Shown: piece after piece, positions 1-5,841 of the stretch | How the letters are laid out: each line of letters begins with the position of its first letter | Position numbering within the stretch: position 1 is the first letter of the stretch | NCBI GenBank assembly: GCA_019694835.1 | Contig: JAIBBE010000067.1 | Span: 1-5,841 of the forward strand | Source of the DNA: Fimbriimonadaceae bacterium | GTDB lineage: Bacteria > Armatimonadota > Fimbriimonadia > Fimbriimonadales > Fimbriimonadaceae | Length of the DNA: 5,841 nt | Direction of reading: 5' to 3' | Position numbers and translations under genes: made by a program | The notes under the pieces: model-generated | Databases searched by the model: none | The model's input: only the letters and a program-made list of their open reading frames with translations | Told to the model about the DNA's origin: nothing

Positions 1-1
1 G

Positions 2-118
2 TACCGCTTCAACCGACGCTTCGATCTCTCGTCCATTCTGGCCCGCCTCGTCCGTGCCGCCGCGCTGACCCGGCCCAGGCCCGAGGCCGTGATCAGATTG
101 GCTGAGGTTGGGGGCTAA
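2..118 (+). CDS. Transposase C-terminal end, IS1595 (ISXO2-like) family, cut by window edge
   Basis: Only the last 38 codons and the TAA stop (116-118) are visible; the rest lies upstream of the window. The fragment opens with YRFNRRFDL and continues through SSILARLVRAAALTRP. This matches my memory of the C-terminus of ISXO2-like DDE transposases of the IS1595 family, which end with a RFNRR(F/Y)DL segment followed by a short helical tail. The family catalyses cut-and-paste movement of the insertion sequence. The catalytic DDE residues would lie upstream and are not visible, so activity cannot be judged. The next gene starts 38 bases downstream on the same strand, and no clear terminal inverted repeat was recognised between the two. 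Family assignment is from motif memory on a short fragment, so it is moderately confident. Confidence 0.6.
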   Translation, partial: YRFNRRFDLSSILARLVRAAALTRPRPEAVIRLAEVGG

Positions 119-142
119 TCAAGAATGATTTCGGCAAATCTC

Positions 143-150
143 GGAAGGAA
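143..150 (+). promoter_or_regulatory. Ribosome binding site of the zinc-ribbon protein
   Basis: GGAAGGAA ends six bases before the ATG at 157. It is a strong purine-rich Shine-Dalgarno match and fixes this start over later in-frame methionines. No convincing promoter was seen between the transposase stop at 118 and this site, so read-through from the transposase is likely. Confidence 0.6.
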
Positions 151-156
151 AAAATC

Positions 157-807
157 ATGGGCGGCTTTGGTAGCGGACGCGGGCAACACGGAAAGGACAC
201 GACCAGCGACATGCGGGCGCTGGATATTCGCCGCCTACAATGCGATGGCCTCCTAACACCGGGCCGATGCTTCAACTGGCAATGGTCGATCAATGGCCAG
301 CAAGTCGCAGACATCAACATTCGTACCGAAGCCGACCGCGTGATTCTCAACTACCGAAGCCGGAGCAATGGCGGCGAATGGCAACCGAAGGAATACCCCG
401 TCACCCTGGAATGGACATCCTGCAATCTTGGCGGGCGGCGGGCGTGGTTCCTTTGCCCGGCGAGGGGGTGCGGGCGGCGCGTGGCAATACTCTTCGGCGG
501 TTCAATCTTCGCCTGTCGGCACTGTCACAAACTGGTCTATCAGTGCCAGCGGGAAACGGACGATGATCGAGCGATGCGGCGGGCAGACACCATCCGGCGG
601 CGGCTTGGGTGGGAGTCCGGGATAGCGAACCCGGAAGGCGACAAGCCCAAGGGAATGCACTGGCGCACCTTTGAGCGCCTGAAAGCCGAGCATGATGCTT
701 TCGCCAATGCGTCATGGATGGGCATGGCCGAACGGCTTGGGCTGATGAATCGGCGGCTGGTGGGCTTGGGCCTTGAGCCGCTGGATGATCTGGGCCTGGA
801 TCGCTGA
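157..807 (+). CDS. Hypothetical protein with zinc-ribbon-like centre, possible IS passenger gene
   Basis: A 216-residue soluble protein with no signal peptide or membrane segment. It begins with a glycine-rich MGGFGSGR stretch. A basic ALDIRRLQ segment lies near residues 21-28, and a strand-rich region with RTEADRVILNYR follows around 56-67. The central cysteines are C100-x4-C105 and C120-x2-C123, spaced as in a metal-binding zinc ribbon. The C-terminal third (about 131-190) is charged and helical, with a conserved-looking GMHWRTFERL at 166-175. I recognise this as a widespread proteobacterial hypothetical family but know no established function. The zinc ribbon suggests nucleic-acid binding; that is inference. 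The start is supported by a GGAAGGAA ribosome site at 143-150, seven bases before ATG. Its place directly behind an IS1595-like transposase, in the same direction, fits a passenger gene of that element. It could equally be an unrelated island gene. Confidence 0.75.
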   Translation: MGGFGSGRGQHGKDTTSDMRALDIRRLQCDGLLTPGRCFNWQWSINGQQVADINIRTEADRVILNYRSRSNGGEWQPKEYPVTLEWTSCNLGGRRAWFLCPARGCGRRVAILFGGSIFACRHCHKLVYQCQRETDDDRAMRRADTIRRRLGWESGIANPEGDKPKGMHWRTFERLKAEHDAFANASWMGMAERLGLMNRRLVGLGLEPLDDLGLDR

Positions 808-869
808 ATCTGTTTCGCAAAACTGAAAAGTCGGCGTGACCGGAGGAAATCCCTTGGGACTGGCATGAC

Positions 870-895
870 GCCGGCACAATCCACCTTTGTCCGGC
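870..895. repeat. Imperfect inverted repeat upstream of hsdM
   Basis: The left arm GCCGG(C)ACAA (870-879, one bulged C at 875) pairs with the right arm TTGTCCGGC (887-895) across a 7-base loop. This gives nine base pairs. No run of T follows, so it does not look like a rho-independent terminator. It overlaps the putative -35 element of the hsdM promoter, so it could be an operator or simply a chance hairpin in GC-rich DNA. Confidence 0.35.
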
Positions 896-914
896 AAGGG
901 CTTTCCAGTAGAGT
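887..914 (+). promoter_or_regulatory. Possible sigma70-type promoter for the hsdM operon
   Basis: TTGTCC at 887-892 and TAGAGT at 909-914 are separated by 16 bases, and each matches four of six consensus positions. They lie in the only non-coding gap before the operon, about 40 bases upstream of the hsdM start. The match is weak and read by eye. It is supported mainly by its location and by the fact that all downstream genes are overlapping or nearly so. Confidence 0.25.
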
Positions 915-952
915 AACGGGTTTGGCAATACCAACTCAAAGAGCGCCAGCCC

Positions 953-2407
953 ATGTTTGAACAAGCCTTCAAGAACATCGACGACGTCCTCTTCAAAGAG
1001 GCCGGCTGCACCACCGAACTCGACTACACCGAGCAGACCTCCTGGTTGCTGTTCCTCAAGTATCTGGACGGGCTGGAGCAGGACAAGGCGATGGAGGCGG
1101 AACTGGAGGGGAAGAAGTACGCCTTCATCCTCGACGAAACCTATCGCTGGACGAGCTGGGCCGCACCCAAGGACAAAGACGGCAAGCTCGACCACAATTG
1201 GGCGATGACCGGAGACGATCTGCGCGAGTTCGTCGACCGCAAGCTCTTCCCCTACCTGCACGGCTTCAAGCAGCGGGCGTCCGGGCCGAATACCATCGAA
1301 TACAAGATCGGCGAGATCTTCGGCGAGATCAAGAACAAGATCCAGAGCGGCTACAGCCTGCGCGACATCATCGACCACATCGACGAGCTGCGCTTCCGCT
1401 CGCAGGCCGAGAAGCACGAACTCTCGCACCTCTACGAAGCCAAGATCAAGAACATGGGCAACGCCGGACGCAACGGCGGCGAGTACTACACCCCGCGACC
1501 GCTCATCCGGGCGATGGTAAAAGTTACCGAGCCCAGGGTCGGCGAGCGCATCTACGACGGCGCCTGCGGCTCGGCGGGCTTCCTGTGCGAATCCTTCGAC
1601 TACCTGCGCGGCCAGCCCAAGCTGACCGCTGACCAACTCAGGACGCTGCAGGAGCGCACCTTCTACGGCAAGGAAAAGAAGCCGCTCGCCTACGTGATCG
1701 CGATCATGAACATGATCCTGCACGGCATCGAAGCGCCCAACATCATCCACACCAACACGCTCACCGAAAACCTCGCCGACATTCAGGACAAGGACCGGAT
1801 GGACGTGATCCTCGCCAATCCGCCCTTCGGCGGTAAGGAGCGCAAGGAAGTGCAGCAGAACTTCCCCATCCGCACCGGCGAGACGGCCTTCCTCTTCCTG
1901 CAACACTTCATCAAGATGCTCAAGGCCGGCGGCCGGGCGGCGGTGGTCATCAAGAATACCTTCCTCTCCAACACCGACAACGCCTCGGTGAGCCTGCGCA
2001 AACTGCTGCTCGAATCCTGCAACCTGCACACCGTGCTCGACTGTCCCGGCGGTACCTTTCAGGGCGCGGGCGTCAAGACCGTGGTGCTGTTCTTCGAGAA
2101 GGGCACACCGACGCGCAAGGTCTGGTACTACCAGCTCGACCCCGGCCGCAATCTCGGCAAGACCAACCCACTCAACGACGATGACCTGGCCGAGTTCGTC
2201 AACTTGCAAAAAAACTTTGCCAATGGCGCCCAGAGCTGGACGGTCGATATTGCGGACGTCGATACGGTGACCTACGACCTGTCGGTGAAGAACCCCAACG
2301 GTGGCGAGGAAGTCACCCACCGCAGCCCGCTGGACATCCTGGAGGAGATCGCCGCGCTGGACGCCGAGAGCGCGGAGGTGCTGGCGACTATCCGAGCGCT
2401 GCTATGA
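953..2407 (+). CDS. hsdM: Type I restriction-modification system DNA methyltransferase subunit HsdM
   Basis: HsdM transfers a methyl group from S-adenosylmethionine to N6 of adenine in the sequence chosen by HsdS. Two HsdM plus one HsdS form the methylase, and HsdR is added for cleavage. The 484-residue length is typical. Residues 1-150 form the helical HsdM N-terminal domain, with WLLFLKYLDGLE at 31-42. GEYYTPRPL at 176-184 leads into the N6-methylase domain. The SAM-binding motif I is DGACGSAGF at 202-210, and the catalytic motif IV is NPPF at 289-292, followed by GG. All key residues appear intact and no frameshift is seen. The ATG at 953 is preceded by AAAGAG (938-943) and gives the standard family start. 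Its last four bases overlap the start of hsdS (ATGA at 2404-2407), implying translational coupling. Function is assigned with high confidence; the target sequence is unknown. Confidence 0.97.
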   Translation: MFEQAFKNIDDVLFKEAGCTTELDYTEQTSWLLFLKYLDGLEQDKAMEAELEGKKYAFILDETYRWTSWAAPKDKDGKLDHNWAMTGDDLREFVDRKLFPYLHGFKQRASGPNTIEYKIGEIFGEIKNKIQSGYSLRDIIDHIDELRFRSQAEKHELSHLYEAKIKNMGNAGRNGGEYYTPRPLIRAMVKVTEPRVGERIYDGACGSAGFLCESFDYLRGQPKLTADQLRTLQERTFYGKEKKPLAYVIAIMNMILHGIEAPNIIHTNTLTENLADIQDKDRMDVILANPPFGGKERKEVQQNFPIRTGETAFLFLQHFIKMLKAGGRAAVVIKNTFLSNTDNASVSLRKLLLESCNLHTVLDCPGGTFQGAGVKTVVLFFEKGTPTRKVWYYQLDPGRNLGKTNPLNDDDLAEFVNLQKNFANGAQSWTVDIADVDTVTYDLSVKNPNGGEEVTHRSPLDILEEIAALDAESAEVLATIRALL

Positions 2408-3585
2408 AGGCGGGGTGGTCAATTAGGCCGCTCGGCGAGCTTTGCAAGACTGGGGCTGGCGGGACCCCCCTGAAATCCAGGAAGGAGTTCTACGAAGGGG
2501 GCAATATTCCGTGGCTGTTGAGCGGCGAGGTAAGCCAAGGTGAAATCACCGAGGCCACAAACTTCATTACGCAAAAGGGACTTCAAAACTCGTCGGCGAG
2601 GTTATTTCCGCCGAACACTGTCTTGGTAGCTATGTATGGTGCGACTGCTGGGCAGGTTGGCATTTTGAGGTTTGAGGCTTCAACGAACCAAGCTGTCTGC
2701 GGGATTTTGCCAAGCGTACATTTCTTGCCAGAGTTCCTCTTCTATTTCTTTCTGCACAAAAAGGACGAGCTAGTCGCACAGGCTGCGGGCAACGCGCAAC
2801 CCAATATTTCACAAATCAAGATTCGGAACATGGGAGTCCCGGCAGCCCCACTCCCCGAACAACACCGAATCGTCGCCCTCCTCGACGAAGCCTTCGACGG
2901 CATCGCGGTCGCCCACACCAACGCCGAAAAGAACCTCCAGAACGCCCGCGCCTTGTTTGAAAGCCACCTGCAATCCGTTTTCACGGAACGGGGGGAGGGG
3001 TGGGTGGAGCAACGCATCGGAGAAATCTGCACCCTGAAAAGTGGGACGTCGGTCAGCGTGTCGCTCGAAAAAGCAGAAGGGGAAATACCTTATGTGAAGC
3101 TATCTGACATGACGTACGCCGGAAACGAAACAGAAATCGTTGGTTCGTCTCGATACCTGGACATGGCAGAGGTCGGGAAGAACAGCGTTTTTCCGGAGGG
3201 AACAACCATTTTTCCAAAGCGAGGCGGGGCAATCCTCACAAACAAGAAGAGACTGACCGCCCTACCGATCTGCGCGGATTTGAACATCATGGGAGTGATC
3301 CCGCCCAGCAACCTGCTTCCAAGGCTGCTCTACTACTACTTTCTGAACGTCGATATGCGGCTCCTTGGTAGCGGATCATCGATACCCCAGATCAACAACT
3401 ACGACATTGCGCCACTGAAGATTTCATTCCCTGAAGCCAAAGAGGAGCAGGGAGCGATATTACAGATGCTTGACGACTTGTCCGTTGAAACCCAACGCCT
3501 CGAATCCATCACCCAGCAAAAGCTCACCGCCCTCGACGATCTGAAAAAATCCCTGCTGCACCAAGCCTTCTCCGGCCAACTCTAG
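2404..3585 (+). CDS. hsdS: Type I restriction-modification system specificity subunit HsdS
   Basis: HsdS recognises the bipartite DNA target and holds the HsdM subunits. The 393-residue protein has the usual two-fold layout. Target-recognition domain 1 spans roughly residues 1-148. It is followed by the conserved [20 protein letters not shown] (149-168) and a helical spacer to about 197. Target-recognition domain 2 spans about 200-345. The final conserved helix, about 355-393, ends in [13 protein letters not shown]. Both recognition domains end in the expected type of motif (NAQPNIS at 130-136 and SSIPQIN at 335-341). The start overlaps the hsdM stop as ATGA, so translation is coupled. GC content falls to about 50% inside domain 1 (2521-2640) against about 63% in the conserved spacer (2881-2940), counted by eye. 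This is typical of exchanged recognition domains. Both half-sites appear complete, so the subunit is probably functional. The target sequence cannot be read from the protein alone. Confidence 0.96.
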   Translation: MKAGWSIRPLGELCKTGAGGTPLKSRKEFYEGGNIPWLLSGEVSQGEITEATNFITQKGLQNSSARLFPPNTVLVAMYGATAGQVGILRFEASTNQAVCGILPSVHFLPEFLFYFFLHKKDELVAQAAGNAQPNISQIKIRNMGVPAAPLPEQHRIVALLDEAFDGIAVAHTNAEKNLQNARALFESHLQSVFTERGEGWVEQRIGEICTLKSGTSVSVSLEKAEGEIPYVKLSDMTYAGNETEIVGSSRYLDMAEVGKNSVFPEGTTIFPKRGGAILTNKKRLTALPICADLNIMGVIPPSNLLPRLLYYYFLNVDMRLLGSGSSIPQINNYDIAPLKISFPEAKEEQGAILQMLDDLSVETQRLESITQQKLTALDDLKKSLLHQAFSGQL

Positions 3586-3596
3586 CGAGACCCGCG

Positions 3597-5396
3597 ATGT
3601 CCACCCAACGCTATTCCGTTACCCCGCACCCCATTGAAACCCTGCTGACTTGGGTGAAGTCGGGCGAGATCGCGATTCCGGAAATCCAGCGACCCTTCGT
3701 GTGGGAGGCGACCAAGGTGCGCAACCTGCTGGATTCTCTCTACCAGGGCTATCCGGTCGGATACCTGATCGCCTGGCGCAACCCGACGGTGAAGCTCAAG
3801 GACGGTTCCACCTCGGCGGGCAAGCGCATCCTGATCGACGGGCAGCAGCGGGTCACGGCGCTGATGGCCTCGCTGCTCGGGCAGGAGGTGCTGACCGACG
3901 ATTACGAGACGGTGCAGATCCGTATCGCCTTCAATCCTCAAACCGAGACTTTCGAGGTGGCCAACCCGGCGATTCGCAAGGACGCGGCGTGGATACCCGA
4001 TGTGGCCAAGGTGTTCGAGCCGGCGGCCAGCCTGTTCCAGTTGGTCAGCACCTATTGCGCCGCCAACGCGGGCTGTTCGCAGGACACGGTGTTCAAGGTC
4101 ATCGAGCGGCTGCGCGGCATCATCCACAACCACGTCGGCATCATCGAGCTGGCCGACGACCTGGACATCGAGACGGTGACGGAGATTTTCATCCGCGTGA
4201 ATTCCGCCGGCTCGCCGCTCTCGCAGGCGGACTTTGCCATGTCGAAGATCGCGGTCAACATGACTTACGGCGGCAATATCCTGCGCAAGGCCATCGACTA
4301 CTTCTGCCATCTGGCGATTGCGCCGGACTTTCTGGCGAAGATCAGGAAGGGCGATGCCGAGTTCGTCGGTTCGGAGTTCTTCGACAGGATGAAGTGGGTG
4401 GCCGACGTGAACGACGACATCTACGACCCGACCTACACCGACATGCTGCGCGTGGCGTTCACCTCGGAATTCGGGCGCGGCAAGTTGCAAGATTTGGTGG
4501 CCCTGCTGTCGGGCCGGAACTTCGAGACCAAGCAATACGAAGAGGCGATCGCCGAGGCGTCGTTCGGCAAGCTGAAGAACGGCATCCTGGCCTTCATCAA
4601 CAAGACGCACTTCGACCGCATCACGATGATCCTGCGCTCGGGCGGCTTCATCACCAGCAAGCTGATCAACAGTCAGAACGCGGTCAACTTCGCCTACATC
4701 CTCTATCTGCGCGGCCGGGCCGAAAACGCGCCTGCCGCCGACCTGGAACGAGCGGTGCGCCGCTGGTATGCGATGTCGGTGCTGCGCGGGCGCTACAGCG
4801 GCTCGCCTGAATCGACCTTCGATTTCGACATCCGCCAGATCAGCAAGATGGGCGTGCTGGCCTATGTCGATTCGGTGATTCCCACTGAACTGCCGGACAA
4901 TTTCTGGACGGGGATGCTGCCGCAGTTGATGGATACCTCGTCGATCAACAGCCCGTATTTCCTCTGTTATCAGGCGGCGCAGGCGAAGCTGAACGACAAG
5001 GGCTTCCTGTCGCGCGACATCACGGTGACCGACCTGTTGCTCAACCGTGCCGATGTGCACCATGTCTATCCGCGCCAGTACCTGAAGGCAGACCTGAAAC
5101 TCAGCAGGGGTGCCTACAACCAGATCGCCAACTACGTGATCGCGCAGAGCGAGATCAACATCGCCATTGGCGCCAAGCCGCCCGCCGACTACTTCAAGGA
5201 ATTGGCCGGGCAGTGCAGCGGCGGTGCGAAGAAGTACGGCGGGATTACGGACCCGGACGAAATGGCAGGCAACCTGCGGGCCAACTGCATCCCCGAGGCG
5301 ATGCTGGACGGCGGGGTACTCGACTACGAAGCGTTTCTAGCCGAGCGGCGGAAGCTGATGGCCTTGAAGATGAAGGCGTGGTTCGAGGTGTTGTGA
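3597..5396 (+). CDS. DUF262 and DUF1524 domain protein, GmrSD-like predicted nuclease
   Basis: A 599-residue protein that joins an N-terminal DUF262 domain to a C-terminal DUF1524 (HNH-like) domain. DUF262 is marked by [10 protein letters not shown] at 27-36, [11 protein letters not shown] at 79-89 (the DGQQR nucleotide-binding signature) and [18 protein letters not shown] at 196-213. The C-terminal HNH-type core is HHVYP at 488-492, followed by N508/N512 in YNQIAN and N521, the expected pattern of catalytic and metal ligands. This architecture is that of GmrSD, which cuts glucosylated hydroxymethylcytosine phage DNA, and of relatives such as BrxU and the phosphorothioate-linked SspE. Here I infer a nucleotide-dependent DNA nuclease or nickase in phage defence; its substrate is unknown. 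It starts 11 bases after the hsdS stop with only a weak GAGA ribosome site, so it probably shares the hsdMS transcript. No dnd, ssp or brx genes are visible nearby. Motifs look intact. Confidence 0.9.
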   Translation: MSTQRYSVTPHPIETLLTWVKSGEIAIPEIQRPFVWEATKVRNLLDSLYQGYPVGYLIAWRNPTVKLKDGSTSAGKRILIDGQQRVTALMASLLGQEVLTDDYETVQIRIAFNPQTETFEVANPAIRKDAAWIPDVAKVFEPAASLFQLVSTYCAANAGCSQDTVFKVIERLRGIIHNHVGIIELADDLDIETVTEIFIRVNSAGSPLSQADFAMSKIAVNMTYGGNILRKAIDYFCHLAIAPDFLAKIRKGDAEFVGSEFFDRMKWVADVNDDIYDPTYTDMLRVAFTSEFGRGKLQDLVALLSGRNFETKQYEEAIAEASFGKLKNGILAFINKTHFDRITMILRSGGFITSKLINSQNAVNFAYILYLRGRAENAPAADLERAVRRWYAMSVLRGRYSGSPESTFDFDIRQISKMGVLAYVDSVIPTELPDNFWTGMLPQLMDTSSINSPYFLCYQAAQAKLNDKGFLSRDITVTDLLLNRADVHHVYPRQYLKADLKLSRGAYNQIANYVIAQSEINIAIGAKPPADYFKELAGQCSGGAKKYGGITDPDEMAGNLRANCIPEAMLDGGVLDYEAFLAERRKLMALKMKAWFEVL

Positions 5397-5724
5397 TGGT
5401 TGCAATTCCACCAGCCGCCATTGAAACGAAGGTCGAAGACCCGCTCGATCTGGAAATTACGTTCGATTGGTTTGACGCCACGAAGGAAAAGTTGAGCCAG
5501 TCCGATGTGCTGGTGGGGTTGCTCGATCATGGGCTGTTTGCCGAAAAGGTTCCTCCGTGCTTTTCTACTGAGGGACTGGCGACCATCGTCGACGAAACTA
5601 TGGCAGGTCTCCTTGATGAAGTTGATGAAAAGAAACTCAAGGACAAAATCGATAAGTGCAGCCATGACTACGTTCGATATGAGGCGCTGAGAGACATCAA
5701 TATCCCGCGCCACATGGCCCCGGC

Positions 5725-5744
5725 GGCCACCCAAATTCCCCCAG
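5725..5744 (+). repeat. IS21-like terminal repeat, copy 1
   Basis: GGCCACCCAAATTCCCCCAG. It is the first of two direct copies 24 bases apart and differs from copy 2 at a few central positions. It is likely a transposase-binding site at the insertion sequence end. Confidence 0.6.
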
Positions 5745-5748
5745 TGAT

Positions 5749-5769
5749 GGCCACTTCAAAATCCCCCAG
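5749..5769 (+). repeat. IS21-like terminal repeat, copy 2
   Basis: This copy reads GGCCAC, TTC, AAAATCCCCCAG. It shares the GGCCAC start and the TCCCCCAG end with copy 1 and is one base longer. The shared spacing and orientation support a tandem binding-site array rather than chance. Confidence 0.6.
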
Positions 5770-5841
5770 CAGAGCCTAGTCCGATGACATAGTCGGCGGG
5801 TTTTGGCAGCGACAGGACATCATCGCCCCTCGAACTGAGGA

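Larger units (their letters stand above)
5396..5779 (+). pseudogene. Truncated gene, resembles N-terminus of a defence reverse transcriptase
   Basis: The ATG at 5396 overlaps the preceding stop (TGATG, 5394-5398), with GAGG at 5385-5388 as ribosome site, so it is coupled to the DUF262 gene. The 127-codon reading frame has two parts. Residues 1-107 look native: FDWFDATKEKLSQ at 23-35, VPPCFSTEGL at 52-61 and HDYVRYEALRDINIPRHM at 90-107. The last of these strongly resembles the segment just before the palm domain of bacterial reverse transcriptases, where one expects RHMGIPHP or similar. That identification is from motif memory and is moderate. From residue 108 the sequence changes to a proline/alanine-rich tail encoded by IS21-like terminal repeats, ending at TAG 5777-5779. 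All catalytic reverse-transcriptase motifs, including YxDD, are missing, so the product cannot be active as it stands. The remainder of the gene may survive beyond the insertion. Base composition is also lower in GC than in the preceding gene. Confidence 0.55.
5715..5841. mobile_element. End of an IS21-like insertion sequence, cut by window edge
   Basis: The coding sense of the upstream gene is lost here and two near-identical copies of a GGCCAC-N(2-3)-AAA-TCCCCCAG motif follow. IS21-family elements carry such multiple terminal repeats, which the IstA transposase binds, and repeats reading like GGCCACTTCAAAATCCCCC are familiar from proteobacterial members. The element may start at the TG at 5715-5716, but the border could lie a few bases to either side. 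No istA or istB reading frame can be recognised in the roughly 70 bases left before the edge, and it is not clear which end of the element this is. The opposite end and the target duplication lie outside the window. Confidence 0.5.

Noticed and set aside
832..873. CGGCGT...ACGCCG pair in the gap before hsdM
   Set aside because: Only six base pairs across a 30-base loop in GC-rich DNA; likely chance, and it competes with the better 870-895 repeat.
2208..2214. A run of seven A bases in hsdM reading CAA AAA AAC, formally an A AAA AAC slippery site
   Set aside because: The zero frame encodes a complete, normal-length HsdM and there is no sign that a frameshift product would be useful. The tract is too short to suggest phase variation.
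401..2320. A 639-codon open frame on the minus strand
   Set aside because: It lies antisense to hsdM and extends into the zinc-ribbon gene. Its translation is low-complexity (rich in V, L, E, G and A), as expected for the antisense of GC-rich coding sequence, and it shows no recognisable domain.
3582..5063. A 493-codon open frame on the minus strand
   Set aside because: It is antisense to the well-supported DUF262/DUF1524 gene, with arginine- and histidine-rich composition typical of a shadow frame.
5780..5815. CCGA...TCGG followed by a short T run, as a possible terminator
   Set aside because: The stem is only four base pairs and the T run is four bases and not adjacent; too weak to call.
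5770..5841. A short open minus-strand frame at the window end, ending at a TGA inside the terminal repeats, as a possible IS21 gene terminus
   Set aside because: Only about two dozen codons are visible and they match nothing I can recognise in IstA or IstB.

Overview
The window is GC-rich with dense coding on the plus strand. It looks like a defence-gene cluster from a proteobacterium, most likely beta- or gammaproteobacterial. That placement is an inference from base composition, the transposase type and the style of the HsdM/HsdS proteins; there is no marker gene to fix it.

Layout. (1) Positions 2-118 hold the last 38 codons of a transposase resembling the IS1595 (ISXO2-like) family. (2) Positions 157-807 encode a 216-residue protein of unknown function with a four-cysteine, zinc-ribbon-like centre. 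It sits directly behind the transposase and may be a passenger or accessory gene. (3) Positions 808-952 are a short non-coding gap with an imperfect inverted repeat and a possible promoter. (4) From 953 a tightly packed operon begins: hsdM (953-2407), hsdS (2404-3585, ATGA overlap), a 599-residue DUF262 + DUF1524 protein of the GmrSD/BrxU/SspE type (3597-5396, 11-nt gap), and the start of a fourth gene (5396 onward, TGATG overlap). (5) The fourth gene resembles the N-terminus of a defence-type reverse transcriptase. It breaks off at about residue 107, where a sequence with two IS21-like terminal repeats begins (about 5715 to the window end).

How the genes work together. HsdM and HsdS form a sequence-specific N6-adenine DNA methyltransferase of a type I restriction-modification system. 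Its nuclease subunit, HsdR, is not in the window. The position after hsdS is occupied by a DUF262/DUF1524 protein, a family that includes modification-dependent or modification-sensing nucleases. A reverse-transcriptase-like gene is translationally coupled behind it. The locus thus reads as a multi-layer anti-phage operon bracketed by mobile elements, with its fourth gene apparently broken by an insertion sequence. Whether hsdR lies beyond that insertion cannot be seen here.

No tRNA, rRNA or CRISPR array was found. No stretch longer than 300 bases lacks a gene.
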